64,000 nt of DNA from Daldinia sp. FL1419. Its lineage: Eukaryota > Ascomycota > Sordariomycetes > Xylariales > Hypoxylaceae. The notes under the pieces are model-generated. The model was given only the letters and a program-made list of their open reading frames with translations, had not been told where the DNA came from and searched no databases. The stretch spans positions 1-64,000 of the forward strand of contig MU623434.1 of the NCBI GenBank assembly GCA_025201765.1. The letters are read 5' to 3'. Below are positions 24,101-36,648 of the stretch, one piece after another; position 1 is the first letter of the stretch, and each line of letters starts with the position of its first letter. The translations under genes were made by a program, and so were the position numbers.

Positions 24101-27100
24101 TTACTATCATATCTTTAAAAAACTTTGTTATTTAAAATAATATAATTTTATTAATAATATAAAAAATTAATTTACCTTTAATATACATTACATTAACATA
24201 AACATTATAATTAAAATTAATATTATTTTTTATAATGAATTTAAATTGTTTTAATATATTATTATATATTTAACATTAATAACAATATTTATTAATTCTT
24301 TTAATAATCATTTAATTTAATTTATTATATTTAGTTTTTATAAGAATGTGATAAAATTAGTTTGTAATTAGGTAATTAAAATGTTTATATATCTATTATA
24401 ATTCTTCTTCAATTAAATGATAATATATAACCATCTACTTTTTATTATTAAATAAAAACCATAGGTGTTCCTATTTCCAAATAATAGGGTAGTATTTATT
24501 TTTATAAGTAAACATATTTTTAATGTTATTTAAAAAGATTTTTAAATAATTTATATTATAAAGATATAATAGGAATAATATATTATAAGGTATAATATAG
24601 AACTAGATAATTTTAAATGAGGTAGGTATATTAATAGTATTAAAATTCTCTTATTTTGAATAATTACCAAATTATATAATATATATTTCTATTATAAATA
24701 TATTTATTTTAATGTTAAGATGTGTACATTATAATGTTTTCATTTGTATTTTACCTTTTAATAATATTCTAGTTGTTCTAATATTAAATAAAGTATTTTA
24801 AAATATATGAAAATATTGGTTTTTAAGGTAAAATGTAAAAAGGGGATCTGGGACTATATCCAAAAAATGTTTGTAATTATTGTTAAAGATGTTTGTTATA
24901 GTAAATATATGAAAAGTTATTTGATTTATAAGGATATTAATAATTTGGGGATTGTTGATTTTATTATAATTTGTAAGGTATTATATAATTGATAATTAAG
25001 CCTAGTTATTATTATTATGTTTATTGTTAATATGTTGTATATGTTATGTATTAAAATTGTTACTATCGCTGTTAGTATTATTATTATTATAATTAATATC
25101 AACTCCTTCATAATTAATAAAGAAAGCTGCAAAATTTTCTTCAGTATTTTTTATTTTTTGTTTTTGTATATATTAATATTATTTATTATATTTATTATAT
25201 TGTTTATGTATAGGATGTTTGGTAGATTAATAGTTTGATTTACCATAAACGAAACATTTCTTCTTTCCATTCTTATTATTAAAGTGTTTTTAATTATTGA
25301 AACATTTATCTCTACCTTAATTTGTTTGATAGGGTTTTTGATTATTCCAATAAATTTAATTAACATAATAATGATCATTTTTTATCTTATATTTATTGGA
25401 AAAGTTTTGATATACATTGCCTGCTATTATTTGAAAATTGGTATAAATATTCTTAAATGTATTGGATTATTAAAAAAAGATGGGTAAAAATACTGGATAT
25501 CTTTGTATAGCATGGTATAGGCTTTTTTTAAGGTGGACTTCCTCAATATAATTAATTAATAAACCTTTATGAATATGTTGTATTTAAGTGATTAATATTT
25601 TAAGGCATTTAGGTAGAATTTTTCCAAAATTATTTTATATAACATTTTTAATTATTATATTTTTTTATTTGGATATATATATTTAAAGATTTTCATTAAT
25701 ATAGAAAAAATTATATATTTTATTAATTATTATATTAAAATTAAAACCTTATTGTATAAGATGTTTGTGGAAGAATTTTAAAATTATTTTTTTTAATATT
25801 ATATTATAAGTATTAACATATAAATTAGATTTAATTCCAAATTTGTAATAACAAAATAAGAAAATTTGAACTTATTCATCCAATATTTCATATTTCTTAC
25901 CTTTAAATTTAAAATTATTATTGGGGTATAATTTAGTTAGTAGGTTAAGAAGTTAGGATCCTCGTGTTACCAATTGCTCTTCCTGTTTATAAACAAGTAA
26001 TCTTATAATAAACCATTATACTATTTTTGATTAAGTTTTCATATTACCCATATATTAATTTTGTTATATAAGGTTATTTATTGAGAACATTTAGGCTAAT
26101 TAATATTAAAGAATTACTTAAACTTACTAAAATATTTAAAATATTTAAAGGATTACTTATTATTATTATATTAAAAGGATTAATTACTATAGTACTTAAA
26201 GAGCCTGTGAAGCCTGTTGAAGTATTGGAATGGATTATAATGTTGGAATAAATTAAGGTACTAAAATTGATTAAAATGCTTAAAATATTGGTTAAAGATT
26301 TATAAACTATATTGGATAAAGTTATGCAACTATAGTTGGAAATTATAGTGTTAATATTATTGTTATTAATTCTGTTTTAACTGCAACAACCTCTATCATA
26401 ACTTCCAATAAATATAAATATGTTGGGTTAGTTAAAGATTTAAATCTAAAAGGGTAGATTTTTAATAAATTATTTATTTCATCTTAAAAAAATTCAAAAA
26501 ATAAATCTGTGTTAATAATAATCGTAAATGTATATAAGTTATTTTATACTGTTCCAACAAAAATACTATAAAATTTAAAATATTTTTTAACTTTAATATG
26601 CAACAAACATCAAATCTTAACAAAATGGGTTGGAATCTAACTGTAAAAATTATTTTTAAAAGTACACCACAAATTTTCATCAATTATATCTTCATTATAA
26701 TTTATTATATTTTTGGTTATATATATATCAACTCAGGCTACTAAAACAACTATTATATCAATAATATCAAAATTAATACCTAACTATTCATTATTAATAT
26801 ATTTTAGCTAAAATTCTTTTGTTAATTTAATTATATTGATTATTAATTATAACAAATCTAAAAAAAATAAATAAAATATAATATTATAATTAAAATAATG
26901 AAAATACTAATTATTATAATGAAAGAGTAATGAAAAAAAAATAAGTAAATATATTATTATAAAAAGAAATTATATTGGTTTTATTTTGTAAAATTATTTT
27001 ATAAAGTGCTAAACTGTTTTTTCCTTAAGTGCTGAACTTTCAAACAATAACAATTATAATTGTAATACATAAAACTTTTTAGGTAAAATTAGGAAAAAAA

Positions 27101-27562
27101 TTTAAATAAAACTTAAAATTTACTAATAAAATAAAAACACAACACAATTTTTAATATTATTACCTTCTTTCAATATATTATAATATTATAATAAATACAA
27201 ACACACATTATAAACACAAATACATAATAAACACATAATAGTTCAATTAACACAAATTTCCTCAAAACCATTTCACCAACAAAAAAAACCTCAATATCAC
27301 CTATCTATACATAATAAACATATACCTTGGATTATAAATTTAACACTAAAACTATTTCCACTTTTCTAAAAATCTTAAATTAACGCAAATTACTTCTAAA
27401 ACCATATATAATAACATAAAATTTCAAATTTAAAACCATATACTGAAACATGAAATCTCAAAGTCGCTCGCCTCTTCTCATTAAGATTTAACACTAAAAC
27501 TATCTCCTCCCTTTCAGGTACCTAACTAATCTATAATCAACTTATTATTAATTATTAATCAA

Positions 27563-27742
27563 TATTAAATAAATAAGGTACTATTACATACAATAATAAA
27601 AATAAAAATATTCATATCAATTCAATTAAAAGTGATTATTTTAAAAAAGAACATATTTTGGTTGGAAACCAAAATACATAAAGTTAAATATAAGATTAAA
27701 ATGGGTTTGTACCACTATGGTCATATAACCAACATTCCCATA
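27563..27742 (-). repeat. Right LTR (180 bp) of the 6.8-kb retrotransposon
   Basis: Direct copy of 20938-21117, followed by AAAGG. Its first bases are mutated from TGTTGG to TATTAA, so an LTR finder that requires TG ends would miss it. Confidence 0.9.
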
Positions 27743-30700
27743 AAAGGTATTTTTATTGGTTATAGGGATTATATTATTTTTATTAGTAGTTGATAGAGAT
27801 TTTTGTTATTTATTATAATATAATTATTAATAAATTAATATATTTTAAATTTTTTAAAGATTTTTTAAAATAGGTTATTATTAATTATATTAATTAAGGT
27901 ATTATATATAAATAAAATGTATTAGGTAAAAAAGGTTGTGAAGATTTAATTAGTTATATTTAATAATATTTAAAGATATATATAATTATATAGTTATTAA
28001 TTGCTCTTAAATATTTTTATTAAGTTGGGTAATGGAATCATTCTATTTTACCTGGGATTATAAAAAATTTTATAAAACTATTTAATAAATTTAATATTAT
28101 TTATATCTATTTATATAATTTTTATATTTGTAATAAAAGCTAATTATTAAAATTAAATTTATATAAATAAATTTTGTAAATAAATATTAATAATTTGCAA
28201 GCGCGACTTTTTTTGAACTATAAGTAAAATTTACGCAAAGTTCCTTCTAAAAAAAACAGGAATACCACTGAACAACAAATTATCTTCTCATATATTGCAT
28301 AATATCTTATGAATAACTTTAAAAGTATATTTATATTATATGGTTATTTTATTTTAAATAATTAGTAATATTTGTTGGAAGAGTTTGGTAGTTATTGATT
28401 TTTGTTAAATAAAATAAATTAAATTAATATTGAATTTAATTAAAATATTGAATTATAAATAAACTATTCTTTTTTTAAATAATAAAAAAATTATTATTTT
28501 TAATAAAGTTACATATAAGATTATTTTACCTTCCAAACGATAGTGGTGGTAAAATATTGAATATAAAAAGGTTTTTTTAGTTCTAATAGTACCTTAAAAG
28601 TAAAAATGTGTATTGTAAGGATTATCCTATATTGTTTTTATAATCATCTCAAATATAAGGTGTTAATGTTCATTAAATTTAGGTAGTGTTTAATTTTGTA
28701 AAATTATTTCTTATTTTTTATTATAATTTAATTTATTATTTAAAAATTGATTTCTTTTTTCTTTTTCTTAATTATGGATAGGATTAAAAAAATTAATTTT
28801 TAACCAATCTCGGTTTTTTATAATAGTCTATTTAATCAAATAAAACCCATAATTAAGATGAGTTATTTTAATAAGGATTAATAGATTAGGATAACCCACT
28901 ACCACCCTTAATAAATTATTATAAAATTATTTTTTATATTTAATTTATATATTTAAAAGTAGTTGGTAATTATTGTTGTTAATAATATGAGCGAATATAA
29001 TCCTTAACTATCTACTGGAAGCAAATATGCTTATTTTTTTAAAAAAGTGTTCTTAATATTTTTTATTTTTTAATAGGTTTTGTACTTTATAAATTTATTG
29101 GAAAATATTATATTAAATGTTTTTATAGGTAAGTAAATTTAATTAATTAGTAGTTTTTGGGATTGTTATAAGTAATATTTGTAGGTAAAATCTTTTTTTA
29201 GTTTTTAGGTGGATAAAATAAATATAACCAATCTTTCCCCTTACCTTATATATATATCTAACCTATTTTTTCTTAAGAAATCATTGGAAGTTATTGGAAA
29301 AATCTTAATATAAGATATGCCACCCATTTTAATTGTTTTTATTATAGTTAAATTATATAATTAATGTTGAATGATTTTGTTTAATTATTTATACTAACGA
29401 TTTTATATTTTTATTTACATTATAGGTTAATTTATTTTTGTTAAGGAAGTAAATGGCCAAAAATTAAATACTAGGCTTAATATTGTGAATGAAATATTTA
29501 AATATTTAATTTATGGTTTTAAAAGGTTTAATAAATTGATTATATAAATATTTGTTAATTTTATTACAGTTTTAAATTTGTTGATTAGGATCAGTTTATG
29601 TTTTTTTTATTTGTAAATACGTGGTAATTCTATTATTACTTTTATAGATATATTTGTGGATGTATTTAATAGTTTTAACTAAAACATATATTTTTATGTT
29701 AATATGGGTTTGGTATTTTCGGTTTAGGTAGGGGTTGTATGGGATTATTTAGTTATTGTTAAGCGTTTATGGTTTTAAATTATTATTAGGGATTTTAATT
29801 ACAAACCTTTACTTATAAATTGGATAGCTATTAGGGTTTATTATTATTTTAATATAGAATGGCTTTAGAAAGTTTTTAGAGTAGGTGTTCTTAATTATAT
29901 ATAAAGAATTTAACCTACTTTATCCATAAGGTCTATACATTATATTTAAAAGTATTATTTTTTGTAAAATGTTATCCGGATTGATATTTAACTTGGGCAT
30001 TTCTATACAAATTATTTTATCAATATATGTTAGTTATAGATAAAAGTTGCGATTGGCGTTTGTTAAAAAGATTAAATAATGTATATATAATAAATCTTAT
30101 TTTTAATATTTAATAATCCATATTAACCTTATATATACCCTAAAATATAATTGTAATTTTATATTTTTTAAAAGTATTATATATTTTTAATTAAAAATTT
30201 TTATATTAATATTAGGCTGGTTATTTATAATTTATTTTAAAAAAAAATTATTTTTAATTTTTAATTAATTTAAATTTATTATAAAGATAATAAATAGTAT
30301 TGGGCAATTGAGTTTATAAATAATAGTTATTAAATTTTAATAATAATGAGATATAAATCTTTCTAAGTTTGTGAATGTTGTTGGTAAGTAAGTGGTATGC
30401 CTAATTAATGATATATTAATATCTTTAATTAATATTGTATTGTTAAGGTTATTTTTAAAAGTTTTATGAAGATTATTTTGTTTATGTTGTAGTTGATTAA
30501 GAAGGTTTTGTTTTGTTATAACCTAAATATTAATTAAATATTATTAAAAGAGTTGTTTAAAAGTAAAAGGTATTAGTTTTTGCTGATAGTAATTGTGAAG
30601 GTAAAATTGAAAATATTGTTGTAATATTAAATTTGTTTTTTTATGGTTGTGTTTATTGATAAGTATTGTTGAATTTTATTTAGTTTTTTTGTGCAGTTAT

Positions 30701-31220
30701 ATTAAAGGATAGGAAAGGGGTATATAAGATGGGTAAGTAATTGGGATTTTTGTGTAGGAGTATGTAAAAGAGTTTGAAATATTTTGTTTGGCTAAAACAA
30801 TTTCTTTTTATTATTGTTTTGTATTAGATATATCTAGAATAATTTTAATAATGTTGTTTGTTGTTGAAAAATTCTCTTATTTTTAATTAATATTTTCTTT
30901 AATAATAAGGTTTAGATTTAATTTTAAAATTGTTTTAATTTAAATTTGATTAATTTTGTTTTTTTTTAATTGGTGTATGGTATTCTACAATTATTCTTAA
31001 ATGGTGATGTATTTTTCTATGTAAGAATTTTTCCTATAGATTTTTTTAGATAGTTGTATTAGGATATCCGCATTTAGATTGTTATTGTTTGTTGTTATTT
31101 AATATTAAAAAACCATTTATAGATTATAAAAGTATAATTGGGTATATTGTGGTTTTTCATTTAATGTTATATTTATTGGGTTAGTTTAATAATATAAAAT
31201 TTTTTATATTTAGAAGTAAT

Positions 31221-31372
31221 TGTCACACAATACACAGGGAAAAATTATGATTGTAGAATTTAAGTTGTTATTATTATTATTAGAATTCTAAAGTAAAGTG
31301 GTGAGGCTTTTTATGGAATTATTGTAAAGGAGAGAATTTTTCTATGTTATTTTTAGGCTTATTAATTTAATA
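31221..31372 (-). repeat. 3' LTR (152 bp) of the Copia element
   Basis: Direct copy of 36497-36648, preceded on the plus strand by GTAAT. Because the element is read on the minus strand, this left-hand copy is the 3' LTR. Confidence 0.92.
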
Positions 31373-32496
31373 TACCTTCCTAGATGAAGCTGATAGGCGA
31401 ATTTAAAATATATAATATTAAAAATATAATCTTTTTACACCTTTAAGTTAGTGTATTCTTTTAATTATGTTTTTTTAATAATTTCTTTATTTATTTCCTA
31501 TTTCTGTTATATTATCTTATCCATATTTTTGAGCGTTTTGGCTTTCAGATAATCTGAAATATCCATTAAATTTATTTATTTTTTAAAGTGGGTATACTTT
31601 TCTTTTAATAATGCTTTTATAAGCCTGTCTGCGCTTATATTTTTTAAATTAATGTAATTAATTTTAATATAGCCTTTTTAAATTTTTTATCTAAATTAAT
31701 AATTGTGTATATCTACATACCTTAATTTTATTTTGAATTTTTTAATATCTTTAATAATTAATTTAATTATTTATTTATTATTGTATAATAAGAGTATAGT
31801 TTGGTTTTCAAGCTTAATTTTAAGGTTTTTAATTAGTTATGATATGTAGAATTTTTTTTTTGCAATTTAAATTAAGGTAAATAATTCAATTTTAATAATA
31901 GAGGTAATAATTATATTTTATTTATTAATTCTTTAATTAATTATTTTATCAAATAGTTTTATTGTATATATTTATAAACTTTTCTGATTAATTATATTAT
32001 TAGTAAATGAAGTATTATTAGTAACTTTGAAGATATTGTTTCCATTTAATTCTAAAGTATATCCTTATATATATTAAAGATATTATATAATTTGGTTGGT
32101 TGTTGTATAATATTTTGGATTTGAATTTAAGTTGAATTAGGTTAATTTTAAATAGGTAAATGTAATATTAAGTTAAATGATTATTATAGTATATAAAATT
32201 GAACTTATTTTTTATTAATATTGTTATATTGATTAAAATAAGGCCATTCTTATATAAAGTAATAACTCTTTTTTTATTATAGGCATTTTAGGGATTCTTT
32301 TAACTATTTTTATTAAATTAATAATTTTATCAATATAAATAAATTGGTTTAGTTAAATTTAATATTATGTTTAGTTTTAAATTATTTTGATTTTGAGAAA
32401 CCATTGTAATTTATTATTTCCAATTAATTCATATTGTTTTTTAAGTTTAAAAATGATTGATTTAATTTTTGGTTTAATTTTTTTCTAATATGTTAT

Positions 32497-32532
32497 AATA
32501 ATATTATTTATATATACAAAAAGGAGGATTCC
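32497..32532 (-). pseudogene. Copia reverse-transcriptase active-site remnant
   Basis: The minus strand reads GILLFVYINNII. Copia reverse transcriptases carry a YVDD catalytic box here; both Asp now read as Asn, the change expected when G mutates to A in GAT or GAC. The enzyme would be inactive even without the surrounding stops. Confidence 0.8.
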
Positions 32533-35229
32533 ATTTTTAATAAATATATATGACTTTTGAAATATTAAGGTAAAATTAAATTTTTTTAGAATTCTTAAAA
32601 GTTCCTATTATTAGAAAAGAGGTAATTCTTAAAGATTGTAGAGTATTTTAATAATATAAAATATTTTTCCTGGTTGTTGGTATCCTTAAGGCATATATAT
32701 AAATATATTTCTTTTAAATTTTATATTTATAAATACATTTATTACATTATATTATATAAATTTAAGATTATATTTAATTATTATTACCATTAATATTTGG
32801 AAAGATTTTTTAATAAATATTAAGGTGTAGGTTTCTTTGTTATTAATTGCTTATTAATTTCCTTTCATTATTAAATATGTTTTGTACCGTTGGAAAAAAT
32901 TATATTTATTAATTTTGTAAGTATAAATCTATATATATTTAAATATTTATTTATTTTTATATTAATTATTTAATTGTAATATAATTTTTTAAATATATAT
33001 ATTAATATAATTTTTAAAGTAAATTTGTTTAATTTTTTAAAATATTTTATATAATGGATAATTTTAAATGTCCAAATGTTATTTTAAAGGTTTTAATAAA
33101 TCTTTTTTATATATTTTCTTATGTTTATTAATTTTTATTAGGAATGTTTAAATGGAATTATTTAAATTTTTTTTATTATATTAAAGGGGTTAATAAATAA
33201 GTTTTAATATTTTTATTTTGTTAATTATATATTTTTTGTATGTGTTAATCCTGCCTATTAGGGAGCCAATATGAAATATTACTTTTTATAGTGTATGACA
33301 TTTATTATTAAGAATGATATAAAGGGCTATTAATGTTTTGATATGGATAGTGAATAAAATTGTTAATAAAGAATTATCCAAAGAAAGTAATGGATAAAAA
33401 TGTATTTTTATATAAGGGTAATTAATTTTTATAATAGAGGTTTCTTCCCTTTTATCTAATAACCTATTCAGTTTTATTGGTTCGTTAATTATGCCCAATA
33501 TATCTATATTTTTGGTTTATTTTGAAGGATTTATTTAAATATTATTATATATGTTTGTTCCTTTTTTAAGTTAGGAGTTTTGGATAGATTTCAACAGGTT
33601 ATTATATTAATTTATTTTATAGGTTATTAATTCATCTTTAAGTTTATCTTATAATTTTTGGAAATTATTGTTAAAGATCTCATTTTCTTTAAATGTAATA
33701 TCCTTTAACTTTATTATTTTATTAATATATAGATTTTAAATTCTATATATATTTGTGGATATATAGCCTATTAAGAAGTTTATTTATATTTTGGGATCAA
33801 GTTTTCTTAATTTATTTAATTTTTTAAATATTGTTGTTACTATAGTATAGGTTTTATAATCATATACCTAAAGGTAATTTTATTAAGGTTTTTAATTATA
33901 AATTATAAAATCACTATTTGTACTAATATATATATAAAATTAATTATATAATATTTGCCAGTTTATTTTATATTATGGTGTTTAATTATATAAGTATATT
34001 ATTATTTTATAAATTTTAGGTTATAAGGAGTAAGGTAATTTTAAATATATTTTTATGGCTTTTATTTTATCTTTGATTATATCCTTTGAACATTTAGCGG
34101 CATTATTTTGAATTTATATGTAAATTATTGAGGGCTTGATTTTCATATATAGACTTTTTAAATATACACAAACTACTAACTTTCTTTTAATAATTTCTTG
34201 ATTAGATTCCTAAATTTTTAAAATAATATTATATTAAATCTTTAAAATATTAATAAAATTTTTTAAAATTTTAATAATTAATATTATTATTTAATTTATA
34301 AGGTAATAATTGAATATTATATTAATTTATTAGTTTATAATTAGTAGTAGGTTTATAAAATTATTATCTAATTCCTTAATATTATGAAAATTAAGAGCTA
34401 ATTTTATTTTTAAGATTTTATTAATATGTTTAAATATTTGATTTATTTGGTATTTGGTTTTAGTAATAGCATATATTTTGTAGTTAATTGTTTTAATTTT
34501 TTTAATTTGGATTCTAGTGTTTGTTTTAATAAGGTTTTCTAGTGCTTGCAGGCTTGGATATTTTAGTTTTAGATGTTATTTAAATATATCTATTGTTAAT
34601 ATTTGTTTTTTCTAATTAAATTTATTATGTTATATATAAAATACTAATTTAGATATTTTAAAAAAAATGTCCTCAAATATAAATTAATTAAAACAATTAA
34701 TGAATTTAATTATAGTTTTATTGTTTTAAAGCTTTAAATAAGTGTGTTCCTAGTAATTATCCTATTAGTACCCTTGCCTTTTAAGAATTTGTAAAGATAT
34801 GAGGTTACAGGCGAAGTTTAAATAATATACTGTATCTGAAAGTCTAATTTTCATAATATTATTAGCATATTTAATTTTAATATTAATATATTTATAATTT
34901 AATATTTGGACCTTATTATTTCCAATAATAATATATTTTTTTGGAAGAACTTTTTCATAATTGATAAACCTTAATATTTAATTAAAGATATATATTGTGG
35001 TTTTTGAGTTTAGTATAGTTGAGTTCTTTAAGGGATAGTAACTTACGCTATAAATAATGTTTATAATATTTATTATAAATGTTATTTTTAATTCTGAAAT
35101 TACTATTTGTTTCAATAGTTAATTCTTATTTTTTTGGTTAATTATGTTATTTTTATCTTTTTCCTTTTCTTTGGGGTTATTAAGAATTTTCATTTTCGCT
35201 GCCAATTTAGGGTCATATTTAATTTTCTT

Positions 35230-35688
35230 TTATATGAATATATTAAATTGTATATTAGCCTTGAAGTATTCAGGATACTTTGATTTGATGATATAAAAGT
35301 ATTCTTCAATTTTATAAGAGCTTAAGCAAGCCTTACACTTATTGTGCCTGTATTTGTATATTGGTGGATGTGGATATTGGTTAGTATTTATATTATTCCT
35401 TTTTTATTTATTTAAATTATTTTAATATTTATTTAACTATTTATTTTGTTTAGCTGGTTTTTTTTTGCAGGGATTCTCTTTTTTGTTAGAGTTGTTAGTA
35501 TTATTATTCTTGTAACGAATAGTAAAGGCACCTTTGTGAACCTTTCCTTTTCTTTTTTGGTTTATACTTATGGTATAGGTATAATTTTTAAGAGAGTGAG
35601 TAATATTTCCAAAAGTTAGTGTTCTATTATTAGCTTTCTTTTGATATATTATTACTTGAATAGATGCCCATTTTTGGAATATTGGCAT
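35230..35688 (-). pseudogene. Copia gag remnant with decayed zinc knuckle
   Basis: An open stretch of 83 codons (35437-35688) contains WASIQ and a basic NQKRKGKVHKGAF segment, as before the nucleic-acid-binding part of fungal Copia gag. Downstream in protein direction, 35296-35340 reads KCKACLSSYKIEEYF. This keeps CX2CX3HX4C spacing with the His and last Cys both replaced by Tyr, single G-to-A or C-to-T steps. The segment YIIKSKYPEYFKANI follows. It is not functional. Confidence 0.75.
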
Positions 35689-36496
35689 TATTATTTACAG
35701 GGTAGTTGGGAACCATTTTTGTAAATTAATAATAGTAGTAAACTTCTTACTTACTCCATATAATATAGCCACTTCCCAAGAAATAATCCATTCCTCCTAA
35801 TTTTTAAATTATTTCAATAATAATATTATTATTTTCTTATAATATTCTCTTACCTTATATTTATTAAAATTAATATTAAAGATTTTCTTAAAAGCAATAT
35901 ATTTCTTTTAAATATTTTGGATTAAAAGTAAAACTAATGTTTAATAAGATTTTAATATAATTTTCATTATATAATTTAAAAATTAAATTAATTTATTATG
36001 TTTAATATTGTATAAAGTTATAATTTATATATATATTTATATATCTTTATTGTAATAAAACCTTTTAATTAATATAAATTGGCTTATTTTACAAAGGCAA
36101 ACATCCATAATAGAGCTGTTAGGCATATTTGTTACATTACCTCATCTACCTCTTTTAAAAGCCAACAGATCATTCAAATTTTCAGAATTAGTTTTATAAT
36201 CTTTAATATTTAATTATGTTAATTAAAAGGTTAGAAGGAATAAAGGTCTCCTTATTAAATTAGTATTTTCTAGATTTAACCAATCTTACATATTTAGGTT
36301 ATAAGCCAAAACTATAAAAGCCTAATTCCATACTTCTCAATCATTAAATATAAATAATTAACTCTCTCTTACAATATTTTTGAACAATATTATTTAATTA
36401 GAAATAATTAAGATTATATTAAATATATATTTGTGTGGCATAATTAAGTTAATATTAACCATATATTTATATTAAAATATAATTAAAATTCTTAAT

Positions 36497-36648
36497 TGTC
36501 ATACAATATATAAAGAAAAATTATAATTATAAAATTTAAATTATTATTATTATTATTAGAATTCTAAAGTAAAGTAGTAAGGCTTTTTATAGAATTGTTA
36601 TAAGGGAGAGAATTTTTCCACGCTATTTTTAGGCTTACTAATCCAACA
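36497..36648 (-). repeat. 5' LTR (152 bp) of the Copia element
   Basis: Followed on the plus strand by GTAAC and preceded by the gag side of the element. Differences from the left copy are mostly G/A or C/T. Confidence 0.92.

Larger units (their letters stand above)
20938..27742 (-). mobile_element. Complete LTR retrotransposon, RIP-degraded, 6.8 kb, probably Gypsy-like
   Basis: Two 180-bp direct repeats (20938-21117 and 27563-27742) differ mostly by transitions and are flanked by an identical 5-bp duplication AAAGG (20933-20937 and 27743-27747). The LTRs start TGTTGGATGG (TATTAAATAA in the mutated right copy) and end CCTACA or CCCATA, consistent with TG...CA ends. A purine-rich tract on the minus strand beside the left LTR (about 21124-21142) suggests transcription from right to left. 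No enzyme domain survives clearly; a weak reverse-transcriptase-like stretch with several stops lies near 24.36-24.47 kb on the minus strand. The Gypsy label is therefore an inference from size and that weak signal. The element sits inside the larger block, so it inserted after it. Confidence 0.88.
31221..36648 (-). mobile_element. Complete Ty1/Copia retrotransposon, RIP-degraded, 5.4 kb
   Basis: Two 152-bp direct repeats (31221-31372 and 36497-36648) are flanked by a 5-bp duplication, GTAAT at 31216-31220 and GTAAC at 36649-36653. The one difference is a C-to-T change. On the minus strand the LTR begins TGTTGGATTAG and ends GACA. Coding remnants run right to left: a gag fragment (35437-35688), a decayed zinc knuckle (35296-35340) and a reverse-transcriptase active-site remnant reading GILLFVYINNII (32497-32532), where Copia enzymes have YVDD. 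That order and orientation fit Ty1/Copia. Stops throughout make the element dead. Confidence 0.92.

Noticed and set aside
24360..24470. Minus-strand reading GTPMVFI followed after stops by KVDGY, similar to a Gypsy reverse-transcriptase segment.
   Set aside because: Too degraded to list as a domain. Used only as weak support for the orientation of the 6.8-kb element.
24807..25487. Series of open frames rich in Ile, Leu and Asn that look like membrane proteins.
   Set aside because: Composition is what random AT-rich DNA encodes; the stretch lies inside an LTR retrotransposon mutated by RIP.
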